From a virus, in the IMG/VR virus record IMGVR_UViG_3300030430_003383, positions 1-33,771 of that record: a DNA stretch of 33,771 nt, one strand, 5' to 3'. The notes beneath the pieces are model-generated. The model searched no databases. It was not told where the DNA came from and was given only the letters and a program-made list of their open reading frames with translations. Positions 14,273 to 21,726 of the stretch are shown piece after piece (the stretch's first letter is position 1; each line of letters starts with the position of its first letter). Made by a program: the position numbers and the translations under genes.

Positions 14273-14931
14273 AATATTTTGAACCAAAAACCAGACTTAT
14301 CTCAATTACAAAACCTGTTATCGAAGATTTAGAAACTGCTGAAGAGCTGATTGCTTTCACAGCAAGAGTTTCTAATCCTGGTAATCAGTTGAATAATGAG
14401 ACCGCACACAAGTTACTTAGATATTGTATCAAACATGCACATTGGTCAATTTTTGAGATGGTAGATGCCACGATAGAGATTGAATGTCCACGAGACATCG
14501 GCCGGCAGATTTTACGGCATCGCACATTTACCTTTCAAGAGTTTAGTCAGCGATATGCTGAAGCAGAAGAATACACATGGAGGGAGCCAAGATTACAAGA
14601 CGAGAAGAACAGACAGAATAGTCTGGAAGGTGTAGATAAAGATACACGAGACGCATGGCAGCTTATTCAAACTAATGCTCTTATCCAAGCAAAGAAAGAT
14701 TATAAGTGGGCGCTAGGAATGGGCATAGCAAAAGAAGTTGCAAGAACCATCTTGCCAGAGGGTCTTACTATGTCAAGAATGTACATGAAGGGATCATTAC
14801 GTTCTTGGATTCATTATTGTGACCTTCGTTCTGGTCATGGTACGCAAAAAGAACATATGTTAATCGCACAAGATTGTTGGAAGCTCATCGCCAATAAGTT
14901 TCCATCAGTAGTACAAGCAGTAAAGGAATAA
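14257..14931 (+). CDS. thyX: Flavin-dependent thymidylate synthase
   Basis: ThyX methylates dUMP to dTMP using FAD, NADPH and methylene-tetrahydrofolate. The signature RHR-x7-S-x-R is exact: R87-H-R89 then S97-Q-R99 (RHRTFTFQEFSQR). Other family features include HWSIFEM and the C-terminal SLRSWIHYCDLR. Length (224 residues) is normal. The ATG at 14257 lacks a clear ribosome binding site; ATG 14266 is an alternative start. It overlaps primase and leads into the ribonucleotide reductase gene, forming a deoxynucleotide supply unit. Confidence 0.93.
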   Translation: MEKMLKYFEPKTRLISITKPVIEDLETAEELIAFTARVSNPGNQLNNETAHKLLRYCIKHAHWSIFEMVDATIEIECPRDIGRQILRHRTFTFQEFSQRYAEAEEYTWREPRLQDEKNRQNSLEGVDKDTRDAWQLIQTNALIQAKKDYKWALGMGIAKEVARTILPEGLTMSRMYMKGSLRSWIHYCDLRSGHGTQKEHMLIAQDCWKLIANKFPSVVQAVKE

Positions 14932-14936
14932 TAAAA

Positions 14937-16865
14937 ATGGCAAATTCATCCAATCATCTACCTACAGAATATCAACAGTTCATTCACCTTTCACGCTACT
15001 CTCGATTTTTATGGGAGGAGGGTCGCCGTGAAACTTGGACTGAGACTGTATCAAGATATTTTGACTTCTTCAAAGAAGACTTAATGGAAAAACATAATTA
15101 CGATTTACCGGACTCTGATAGAAATGAGTTAGAAGAAGCTGTACTAGATTTGAAAGTAATGCCATCTATGAGATGTTTGATGACTGCTGGACCTGCTTTG
15201 AAAAAAGAAAACATCGCTGGCTATAACTGCTCTTATCTCGCTATCGACCGTGTTCAGGCATTTGATGAGTTGTTGTACATTCTTATGAACGGTACTGGTG
15301 TTGGCTTCTCTGTTGAGCGTCAGTTTGTAACTAAACTACCTGTTGTTGCTGAAGACTTCAATGACACAGAAACCACAATTACCGTAGCAGACTCTAAGAT
15401 TGGTTGGGCAAAGGCATTGAAAGAGTTGCTTGCTCTTCTATGGCAAGGTCAGGTACCACAATGGGATATGTCAAAGGTTCGTCCTGCCGGCGCACCACTC
15501 AAGACATTTGGTGGTCGTGCTTCTGGTCCAGGCCCATTAGAAGACTTATTCAAGTTCGCAGTCAAAATCTTTCAAGGTGCTGCTGGTCGTAAGCTATCAT
15601 CATTAGAGTGCCATGATCTTGTGTGTAAGATTGCTGAGATCGTTGTTGTTGGTGGCGTTCGTCGCTCTGCTCTTATCTCACTATCAAATCTATCAGATGA
15701 TCGTATGCGTGATGCTAAAGCAGGTCAGTGGTGGGAGCACAACACACAGCGTGCATTGTCTAACAACTCAGCTTGCTACACAGAGCGTCCAGACATTGGC
15801 ATCTTCATGGATGAGTGGAAGTCTCTCTATGACTCTAAGTCAGGCGAGCGTGGTTTATTCAATCGTGCATCTGCTAAGAAGCAGGTAGAGAAAACAGGTC
15901 GCCGTGAAGTCGATCATGAGTTTGGCACCAATCCATGCTCTGAGATTATTCTACGTGACCGAGAGTTCTGTAACCTATCAGAAGTCGTTATTCGTGCTAC
16001 TGATAGTGTCGAGTCACTAAAAGAAAAAGTTCGTCTGGCTACTATTCTTGGTACGTTTCAGTCTATTCTTACTAACTTCAAGTATCTCTCTAAGAAATGG
16101 AATGAAAACTGTACTGAAGAACGTTTGTTAGGTGTATCACTCACAGGTATTATGGATAACGATTTGACGAATGGTCGCCGTGGTTTAGAAGAAACCGCAA
16201 AAGTTTTGGAGGAACTAAAGAGTGTTGCTGTTGAAACAAATAAAGAGTGGGCTGCTAAGATTGGTATCCCACAGAGTGCCTCGGTCACTTGTGTTAAACC
16301 TAGTGGAACTGTTTCTCAACTTACTGATGCTGCCTCTGGCATTCATGCTAGACATAATCCATATTATGTACGAACGGTTAGAGGCGATAAGAAAGACCCT
16401 CTCGCAATTATGATGGCCGATATGGGCTTCCCATGCGAAGATGATGTTATGAAGCCAGATCATACTTTGGTGTTCTCATTCCCCATGAAGTCACCAGATC
16501 AGGCTGTGTTTCGCACAGACATGACTGCTATTGAGCAGTTAGAGTTGTGGAAAGTCTATCAAGATGCCTGGTGTGAACACAAACCATCTGTCACTATCTC
16601 TGTCAAAGAAGACGAGTGGATGGACGTTGGTGCATGGTGCTATAAATATTTTGACTATATGAGTGGTGTATCATTCTTGCCATTTAGCGATCATACATAT
16701 AGACAAGCACCATATCAAGATTGTTCTGAAGACGAGTATCAGAAACTACTTGGTGAGATGCCAAAAAACGTTGATTGGTCTTTACTATCTAATTACGAAT
16801 CAACAGACCTAACTCTCGGCGCACAAGAAATGGCTTGTGCTGCTGGTGGGTGCGAGATTGTTTAA
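14937..16865 (+). CDS. nrdJ: Class II (adenosylcobalamin) ribonucleotide reductase
   Basis: This 642-residue enzyme matches the monomeric ribonucleoside-triphosphate reductase type. C98 (GYNCSYLA) and C345 (FCNLSEV) would be the redox pair, and N332-P-C334-S-E336 carries the thiyl-radical Cys and catalytic Glu. The 11-residue spacing from C334 to C345 equals C408-C419 of the Lactobacillus enzyme. The C-terminal C634/C639 pair (ACAAGGCEIV) has the five-residue spacing of its shuttle cysteines. It reduces ribonucleotides using vitamin B12, so it needs cobalamin from the host. Classic T4 carries a class I enzyme instead. The start lies five bases after thyX, and its TAA overlaps the next ATG. 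Confidence 0.88.
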   Translation: MANSSNHLPTEYQQFIHLSRYSRFLWEEGRRETWTETVSRYFDFFKEDLMEKHNYDLPDSDRNELEEAVLDLKVMPSMRCLMTAGPALKKENIAGYNCSYLAIDRVQAFDELLYILMNGTGVGFSVERQFVTKLPVVAEDFNDTETTITVADSKIGWAKALKELLALLWQGQVPQWDMSKVRPAGAPLKTFGGRASGPGPLEDLFKFAVKIFQGAAGRKLSSLECHDLVCKIAEIVVVGGVRRSALISLSNLSDDRMRDAKAGQWWEHNTQRALSNNSACYTERPDIGIFMDEWKSLYDSKSGERGLFNRASAKKQVEKTGRREVDHEFGTNPCSEIILRDREFCNLSEVVIRATDSVESLKEKVRLATILGTFQSILTNFKYLSKKWNENCTEERLLGVSLTGIMDNDLTNGRRGLEETAKVLEELKSVAVETNKEWAAKIGIPQSASVTCVKPSGTVSQLTDAASGIHARHNPYYVRTVRGDKKDPLAIMMADMGFPCEDDVMKPDHTLVFSFPMKSPDQAVFRTDMTAIEQLELWKVYQDAWCEHKPSVTISVKEDEWMDVGAWCYKYFDYMSGVSFLPFSDHTYRQAPYQDCSEDEYQKLLGEMPKNVDWSLLSNYESTDLTLGAQEMACAAGGCEIV

Positions 16866-17059
16866 TGTCTTCCCCTTGTCAGTCAATTTGTACCTTATCA
16901 GATTGCGGAACATTCTGTGTAGGATGTTTCCGTAATCTTGATGAGATTTCTGGTTGGATGACGTATACTAAACAACAAAGAAAAGAGATTGCTGTCAAAC
17001 TAAAAACAAGACGTAAAATCTTTCTAGAAGGAGCAAAGGATGGCAGCAGAAACATTTAG
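16865..17059 (+). CDS. DUF1289-family small zinc-binding-type protein
   Basis: The 64-residue product has the DUF1289 signature: S3-P-C5-x3-C9, C18-x2-C21 and the following LDEISGW, then an Arg/Lys-rich helix (KQQRKEIAVKLKTRR). C14 is an extra Cys. The family is common in proteobacteria, usually as a small unstudied protein; the four Cys probably bind zinc or a cluster. The ATG at 16865 overlaps the reductase stop as TAATG, so it is probably co-translated with it. A bacterial origin is likely. Confidence 0.8.
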   Translation: MSSPCQSICTLSDCGTFCVGCFRNLDEISGWMTYTKQQRKEIAVKLKTRRKIFLEGAKDGSRNI

Positions 17060-17207
17060 TTGCATTGAGTGTGGTTCTGAATTTGACATTATACATAATG
17101 AGAAAGGTTCTATTGAGTTCTGTCCATTTTGTGGAGAAGAACTCATGACAGAAGAAGAGCTTGATGAGTGGCGTGAAGAAATGTGGGATGAGGATGAAGA
17201 GGAATAA
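17040..17207 (+). CDS. Small zinc-ribbon protein (55 aa)
   Basis: ATG 17040 follows GAAGGAGCAAAGG, and the frame ends at TAA 17205-17207. The product has two Cys pairs (CIEC at 8-11 and CPFC at 28-31), a classic minimal zinc ribbon, followed by a very acidic tail (Glu/Asp). Such phage proteins may bind nucleic acid or a protein partner. It overlaps the preceding gene by 20 bases and adjoins the next without a gap. Confidence 0.65.
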   Translation: MAAETFSCIECGSEFDIIHNEKGSIEFCPFCGEELMTEEELDEWREEMWDEDEEE

Positions 17208-17624
17208 ATGTACGAGAACCCTTGGACTTACAAGGGCGAGATTTTTGATGAAAGTTTAGTTGACAAGTATTATGGATTCGTTTATAGTATTACTTGCCCA
17301 GATGGTAGAATGTATATAGGTAGAAAGGCGTTTTGGTTCATGCGTAAGTTACGTGGAGCCAAACGCCGTTCTAAAATAGAAAGTGACTGGCGCAAGTATT
17401 ATGGCTCTAGTGAGATTGTCAAAGAGATGGTCAAAGAACTAGGCCCAGATAATTTCAAGCGTGAGATACTTTCATTACATATTACTAAAGGCGAAATGAA
17501 TTATACAGAGGTCAAGGAGCAGTTTCAGAGAAACGTCCTTGAGTCTGAAGACTATATAAATGATAATATCAATGGTAAGTATTTTAAATCGAGAGTTTCA
17601 AAATGGACGGAAGTAATAACGTAA
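17208..17624 (+). CDS. GIY-YIG-like putative endonuclease
   Basis: The 138-residue protein has GFVYSITCPDGRMYIGRKAF, which fits the paired strands of the GIY-YIG fold (here F-V-Y and Y-I-G), with a basic helix after it (KLRGAKRRSK) and WRKYYGSSE, as in Seg/I-TevI-type nucleases. The E in ESEDYINDNINGKYF could be the metal-binding Glu. Known T4-like phages carry such proteins as free-standing homing or repair nucleases. There is no DNA-binding extension, so a homing role is uncertain. It starts directly after the previous stop. Confidence 0.6.
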   Translation: MYENPWTYKGEIFDESLVDKYYGFVYSITCPDGRMYIGRKAFWFMRKLRGAKRRSKIESDWRKYYGSSEIVKEMVKELGPDNFKREILSLHITKGEMNYTEVKEQFQRNVLESEDYINDNINGKYFKSRVSKWTEVIT

Positions 17625-17827
17625 TTGATTTTGTCAAAGAGAAAGAACGCAAAGAAGCAATCGAATGGGTTGCTCGACAGTTTGCTGAAGCAGACGAAAA
17701 TATTAGATTCGATATAGAGTTCACAAAAATAGATCAGTATGATCATAGTAAAAATTATACAACTTTTTTAGCGAAAACAAAAGATGACAATGACAATGAC
17801 GATGATGAACCAAAGGGAGCTGCGTGA
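17603..17827 (+). CDS. Hypothetical acidic protein (74 aa)
   Basis: The ATG at 17603 lies 22 bases inside the GIY-YIG-like gene, and the stop overlaps the next start as TGATG. The product starts with a charged helix (VIDFVKEKERKEAIEWVARQ), has a short beta-like centre and ends in an Asp-rich tail (DDNDNDDDEPKGAA). No family is recognised. It fills the interval between two recognised genes with tight junctions on both sides. Confidence 0.55.
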   Translation: MDGSNNVIDFVKEKERKEAIEWVARQFAEADENIRFDIEFTKIDQYDHSKNYTTFLAKTKDDNDNDDDEPKGAA

Positions 17828-18441
17828 TGGCTAGTGAAGATGTAAGGATTCAACAGAAATCTGTAGTAAGGTGGAAGTTACATAATGGTATAAAAGAACC
17901 TATGCGTTATGATTATAAGCTAGATGAAAATTCAATAGTGTATGATCTTGGTGGATATAAAGGTGACTGGGCTGCTGAGATCAATAAGAAATTTAATTGT
18001 AAAGTTTTAGTATTAGAGCCATTTCCAAAATGGTTCAATCATTGTAAAACAAGATTTGCCGATAATCCTAAAATTGAAGTATATTGCGTAGGAGCTAGTG
18101 ATCGGTTTGAGCAAGCTACTATGAGTGATGGTAATCAAGGTGGTTCAATCCATTTAGGTGGAGATGAGACTATTGAGTTAGTAGACTTTGCAAAGTTTTC
18201 CGAAGGCCGCCAAGATAAGATTGATTTGATTAAAGTTAATATTGAAGGTGAAGAGTTTCCTGTTCTTGATACCTTGTATAAAAATAATATGCTTTCTAAG
18301 ATCAAGGATCTACAGATTCAAACTCATCCTTTTGTTAAACAAGCTCGTATCAAATATATGACCATGGATTACCAGCTGAATACTACACACAAGAAAACAT
18401 ATTTCTATCCATGGATTTGGGAAAACTGGACTTTGAGGTAA
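17827..18441 (+). CDS. FkbM-family methyltransferase
   Basis: The 204-residue protein has the SAM-binding motif D40-L-G-G-Y-K-G (VYDLGGYKGDWAAEI), E64 at the end of strand 2 (LVLEPFPKWF) and the FkbM hallmark LIKVNIEGEEFPVLDTL near residue 140. FkbM enzymes O-methylate sugars or natural products, often in glycan clusters. I chose ATG 17827 (GGGAG seven bases upstream) over GTG 17824. It opens the sugar-modification block and is followed two bases later by a PhyH-type oxygenase. Confidence 0.85.
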   Translation: MASEDVRIQQKSVVRWKLHNGIKEPMRYDYKLDENSIVYDLGGYKGDWAAEINKKFNCKVLVLEPFPKWFNHCKTRFADNPKIEVYCVGASDRFEQATMSDGNQGGSIHLGGDETIELVDFAKFSEGRQDKIDLIKVNIEGEEFPVLDTLYKNNMLSKIKDLQIQTHPFVKQARIKYMTMDYQLNTTHKKTYFYPWIWENWTLR

Positions 18442-18443
18442 TA

Positions 18444-19427
18444 ATGTATTCTGATTTTGTAAACCGTAATGACTTATTTGATCTGCTTGAGAACCGTGGT
18501 GATTATAACCAGTTAAATATGGACGACCTTGAAACACAAGCAGGTGCGTCTGATATTAATCATAAAGAGTTCGTGAAAGTATGTCAAAAGATATTTCCTT
18601 TTGATAAAAACCCTTGGATCTATACAAATCACAAAGCGTTGAATAGACCACCGTTCAATGAGATGTATCCAACATCTCGTGGGCTTCATGCCTTTCGTCG
18701 TTACTTTTCTCAGATGGCTCATCAACATCGTGCGAAAGATGGTAATGATCAGTTTGATAAGGTAGGATTAGTTGTCTTCGAGAAGTTTGCACCAGCACGT
18801 TGGTTAAAAGCTGCTAGAGAGGAGATCGAAGCATTTCCGATTGGTGTAAATAAACAACCATTCAATATTCTCACTCAAAACAAAGATGTCTCTCCTACTC
18901 TTAATAAAATCTCTGAGAGAACTTATAAACATATTGTTAAGTGCTTGGGTGGTGAGACTGATGAGATTCGAGCTAAGTTCTTAGAGAATACCTTTGCTCA
19001 GAGAGTACACAACAAGCCTGATGATAACGATCATCAAAAGTTAGCACACGTTGACACATTCTTTCCAGCTATCAAATGGTGGTGGTTTCCTGATGAGGTC
19101 AAGTTAGAACACGGACCGTTTCACTATGCAAAAGGTAGTTGTTATCCAACTGATACATATCTTGACTGGATTTATCAAGAATCTATGAATGTAATAGAGG
19201 ATAAGTATGAAAAGTGGAAAGGTAAAGATCATATGGAAGGCTCTTATCGTGCAAGTGAAGAAGAGCTTATTGCTATGAACTTTGAGCTTGAGCCCATTAC
19301 AGTAAAAGCTAATACATTAGTGATTGCTAATGTTGCTGGTTTCCATAGTCGTGGTCAAGTTAAGAAAGAATATATAAGAAGTGCTATCCACGGAAGCATT
19401 CGTATCGAAAAACCCTTTGAGTGGTGA
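18444..19427 (+). CDS. PhyH-type Fe(II)/2-oxoglutarate dioxygenase
   Basis: The 327-residue protein carries the facial triad of PhyH-type oxygenases: H202-x-D204 (AHVDTFFP) and H301 (AGFHSRGQ). It also has HGPFHYAKGS (223-232), a family hallmark, and R303 or R312 to bind oxoglutarate. These enzymes hydroxylate small molecules or sugars using O2 and 2-oxoglutarate. GAGG lies six bases before ATG 18444, and an upstream in-frame ATG at 18411 is rejected because it overlaps the FkbM gene. Marine T4-like phages often carry 2OG oxygenases, usually of unknown substrate. Here, between a methyltransferase and a cupin, a sugar or cell-surface substrate is a fair guess. Confidence 0.82.
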   Translation: MYSDFVNRNDLFDLLENRGDYNQLNMDDLETQAGASDINHKEFVKVCQKIFPFDKNPWIYTNHKALNRPPFNEMYPTSRGLHAFRRYFSQMAHQHRAKDGNDQFDKVGLVVFEKFAPARWLKAAREEIEAFPIGVNKQPFNILTQNKDVSPTLNKISERTYKHIVKCLGGETDEIRAKFLENTFAQRVHNKPDDNDHQKLAHVDTFFPAIKWWWFPDEVKLEHGPFHYAKGSCYPTDTYLDWIYQESMNVIEDKYEKWKGKDHMEGSYRASEEELIAMNFELEPITVKANTLVIANVAGFHSRGQVKKEYIRSAIHGSIRIEKPFEW

Positions 19428-19428
19428 T

Positions 19429-19842
19429 ATGATTGAGATTAGATCAAAGATTAATAATCGTCTACTTCACATGGTGTATCGTTGGGAAGATTTAAAGGAA
19501 CAACGTGAAGATGTAGCGCCAGAGAATCAATTCATTCAAGTATCTGCTCTAGACCTGAAGAAAGATAAAACGTTTAAACCACATCGACATATCTGGAAAC
19601 CTGCACCTCGTGATAGAGTAGTAGCACAGGAGTCTTGGTGTGTCATGAGTGGTAAAGTCTTGGCTCACTTCTATGATTTAAATGATAAATTATTAGAAAC
19701 TGTAGAATTGAACGAAGGTGATATCTCTCTAACATTTGAAGGTGGTCATACTTATACTATTTTAGAAGATGCTCGTGTATACGAATATAAAACTGGTCCA
19801 TATGAAGGCCAAGAGAAAGATAAAGTATTTTTAGATGGCTAA
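19429..19842 (+). CDS. Cupin-fold protein (WbuC-like)
   Basis: The 137-residue product is a single-domain cupin. FKPHRHIWKPAPRDRV supplies a His-rich first motif (H54 and H56), and FEGGHTYTILED supplies the second His. Cupins of the WbuC type are found in O-antigen and capsule clusters, but their reaction is not clear. I use ATG 19429, one base after the oxygenase stop; the longer frame at 19381 overlaps that gene. It overlaps the next gene by 8 bases. Confidence 0.75.
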   Translation: MIEIRSKINNRLLHMVYRWEDLKEQREDVAPENQFIQVSALDLKKDKTFKPHRHIWKPAPRDRVVAQESWCVMSGKVLAHFYDLNDKLLETVELNEGDISLTFEGGHTYTILEDARVYEYKTGPYEGQEKDKVFLDG

Positions 19843-20500
19843 TTACCATATCAGAGGTGGGTTGGGTACACAGATTATTTCTGTAATGATGGCATATGCC
19901 ATGGCTATAGAAAACAAAGAGACTGTGGATACTCTTTACTTTAATTATGGTAATTACTTTAACCCTCTGACAAAAGATATTAATATCTGGTTTATTGATG
20001 ATGTGCTTTACTTTAAAACCAAAAAACCCGAAGTAGTTTCTATCGTAGGTCAAGGTAAGGTTGATATATCAAGTACAAATAATATCGAGTTACTCGCAAA
20101 GAATATTGAAGAAGTAAGAAAGAATCTACGACCTAGATTATATTTTCAAACACGTAAGACCTTACTTCATATGAGAGGATTAGATCGTGCTCTCGTTAGT
20201 CCTGACACTTACCAAAAGTTTCAACAGAACGAGAGACCAGATTTAGTATTAACTGATGATGATAAGTTAGAAGGGCAGACTGGCGATCCTATAAAAGATT
20301 GGCGAAAGGTTCTAACGGCTCGTCGTGTTATCGGAGGATATTCTAATTACACTATCTCTTGTGCTTTATTGAATCCTAAACAAACGCTAGAGATTATTGG
20401 TAAAGAATATTCATGGGGCGGCGACGACAAGTTGTGGGGAGCTGTTAATAAATTAGTTGACTGCTTCTCTAATATAAGGTATTATAATGAGAGTAGGTGA
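19835..20500 (+). CDS. GT11-like (fucosyltransferase-type) glycosyltransferase
   Basis: The N-terminus Y4-H-I-R-G-G-L-G-T-Q resembles the GGLGNQ opening of alpha-1,2-fucosyltransferases. H112-M-R-G-L-D117 resembles the HxRRGD motif that binds GDP-sugar. Near the end, VIGGYSNYTISCALL looks like the acceptor-side Ser motif of the GT-B fold. At 221 residues it is shorter than typical GT11 (about 290). Together with Gmd three genes on, a GDP-6-deoxysugar donor is plausible. The match is by motif only, so the donor and linkage are open. Confidence 0.55.
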   Translation: MANYHIRGGLGTQIISVMMAYAMAIENKETVDTLYFNYGNYFNPLTKDINIWFIDDVLYFKTKKPEVVSIVGQGKVDISSTNNIELLAKNIEEVRKNLRPRLYFQTRKTLLHMRGLDRALVSPDTYQKFQQNERPDLVLTDDDKLEGQTGDPIKDWRKVLTARRVIGGYSNYTISCALLNPKQTLEIIGKEYSWGGDDKLWGAVNKLVDCFSNIRYYNESR

Positions 20501-21014
20501 TGATGTAATTATATCTGAGTTCTCTGAGATCAGGTATAAAGACAAAGTAATTATTGGTAAACATAACGCTATTGACTTTGGATTTGTTTGTAGTACACAA
20601 TTGACGATTGGGAACTTCTGTCACATTTCGCCACATGTTTCTATTATTGGTGGGAAGGCAGCAAGTTTTATTATGCATGATTTTTGTTTCCTATCATCAG
20701 GTGCAAGAATTGTATGCGCTACAGAGAAATTTAGAGGTGATGGCCTTATTGGTCCAATGATCCCTGAAGAATATAAAGATATCGTTTTAAATAAAGAAGT
20801 GATGATGGACAAACATTGTGGGGTGCTAACTAACGCTGTAGTCCTTCCCGGTGTTACAATGGCTGAAGGCTCAATATTAGGAGCTAACTCGCTTTTAAAA
20901 GAAGATACAGAGCCTTGGACTATATACGCTGGTAATCCTGCTGTACCTATTAAGAAAAGAAGGTACGGTACGATTAAACAGTATGAAAGGGAGATTTATG
21001 AGCGATACTATTGA
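20487..21014 (+). CDS. Left-handed beta-helix (hexapeptide) acyltransferase
   Basis: The 175-residue protein is made of hexapeptide-repeat turns (VIIGKHNAIDFG, LTIGNFCHISPHVSIIGG, VVLPGVTMAEGSILGANSL) and ends with WTIYAGNPAVPIKKRR, the usual end of galactoside/maltose-type O-acetyltransferases and of sugar N-acyltransferases. Such trimers move acetyl from acetyl-CoA to a sugar hydroxyl or amine. It overlaps the GT11-like gene by 14 bases and the aminotransferase-like gene by 17. Being next to an aminotransferase favours N-acylation of the new amino sugar, as in perosamine synthesis. Confidence 0.82.
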   Translation: MRVGDDVIISEFSEIRYKDKVIIGKHNAIDFGFVCSTQLTIGNFCHISPHVSIIGGKAASFIMHDFCFLSSGARIVCATEKFRGDGLIGPMIPEEYKDIVLNKEVMMDKHCGVLTNAVVLPGVTMAEGSILGANSLLKEDTEPWTIYAGNPAVPIKKRRYGTIKQYEREIYERYY

Positions 21015-21726
21015 ATATGATGCTTGGCCTATCGGCAAGCTACCGAAAGAGTTTCAGAGACCTGAATTAGATCAAGTTAAAGAGCTGGGTTATCACTGGG
21101 CAGACCCACGAGATATTATTGACACTTTCGAAAAGAAGGTGGCAAGATTCGCTGGTTCTAAGTATGCAGTATCGATTGATTGTGATAGTCACGCCATTTT
21201 CTTAGCGTTGATTTTAACTAAGAAAAAGATAGCAGACTCAAAGAGTCATGTAGTTTATCCAGACATTAAGATTCCACGACATACATATGTATCAGTACCA
21301 CAGCAAATTATTCACGCTGGGTTCAAGGTAGAATTTACAGATGAGAAGTGGCACGGTGTATATAAGCTAGACCCATATGATATCACAGATGGTGCTGTTC
21401 GGTGGACAAAAGGTATGTATGAAGGTGGCTTACACTGTGTTTCGTTTCAAATCAAAAAACGTATACCGATTGGTCGGGGTGGTATGATTTTACTTGACGA
21501 CAAAGAGGATTATGAGTATCTTAAAAAGATTAGATATGATGGGCGTGATTTAGACGGTCCATATGATGACGATCCATTTGAGCATTTAGGGTGGCACTAT
21601 TATATGACGCCAGAAGATGCTGCTCGTGGTATCATTCTCATGGATCAAGTACCAGAAGAAAATGAAGATTACGCTGGATGGGAGAATTATCCAGACGTAT
21701 CGAAAGCGAGGTTTTTACAAAAATGA
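20998..21726 (+). CDS. Short DegT/DnrJ-type PLP aminotransferase
   Basis: ATG 20998 has AAAGGGAGA upstream. The 242-residue protein matches sugar aminotransferases (AHBA_syn/DegT). It opens with FEKKVARFAGSKYAVSIDC. D131 (ITDGAVRW) would bind the pyridine N of PLP, and S149-F-Q-I-K-K154 (SFQIKKRIPIGRGGMILLDD) carries the Schiff-base Lys at the canonical +5 spacing from Ser, here K154. Normal family members are about 370 residues; here the small C-terminal domain is largely missing or compressed, and Gmd begins at once by ATGA overlap, so this is the family form used, not a frameshift. Substrate is probably a 4-keto sugar nucleotide. Confidence 0.65.
   Translation: MSDTIEYDAWPIGKLPKEFQRPELDQVKELGYHWADPRDIIDTFEKKVARFAGSKYAVSIDCDSHAIFLALILTKKKIADSKSHVVYPDIKIPRHTYVSVPQQIIHAGFKVEFTDEKWHGVYKLDPYDITDGAVRWTKGMYEGGLHCVSFQIKKRIPIGRGGMILLDDKEDYEYLKKIRYDGRDLDGPYDDDPFEHLGWHYYMTPEDAARGIILMDQVPEENEDYAGWENYPDVSKARFLQK

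Noticed and set aside
16641-16648. A third TATAAATA, inside nrdJ
   Set aside because: It encodes part of the reductase (Cys-Tyr-Lys-Tyr region) and has no gene start within a suitable distance, so chance is likelier than a late promoter.
17554-17561. TATAAATG resembling a late promoter near the end of the GIY-YIG-like gene
   Set aside because: One mismatch to the consensus, inside a coding region and before an unassigned early-type gene; not supported.
17208-17624. Active homing endonuclease with an intron
   Set aside because: No interrupted gene or intron structure is visible nearby and no DNA-binding extension is present; only the GIY-YIG-like core is supported.
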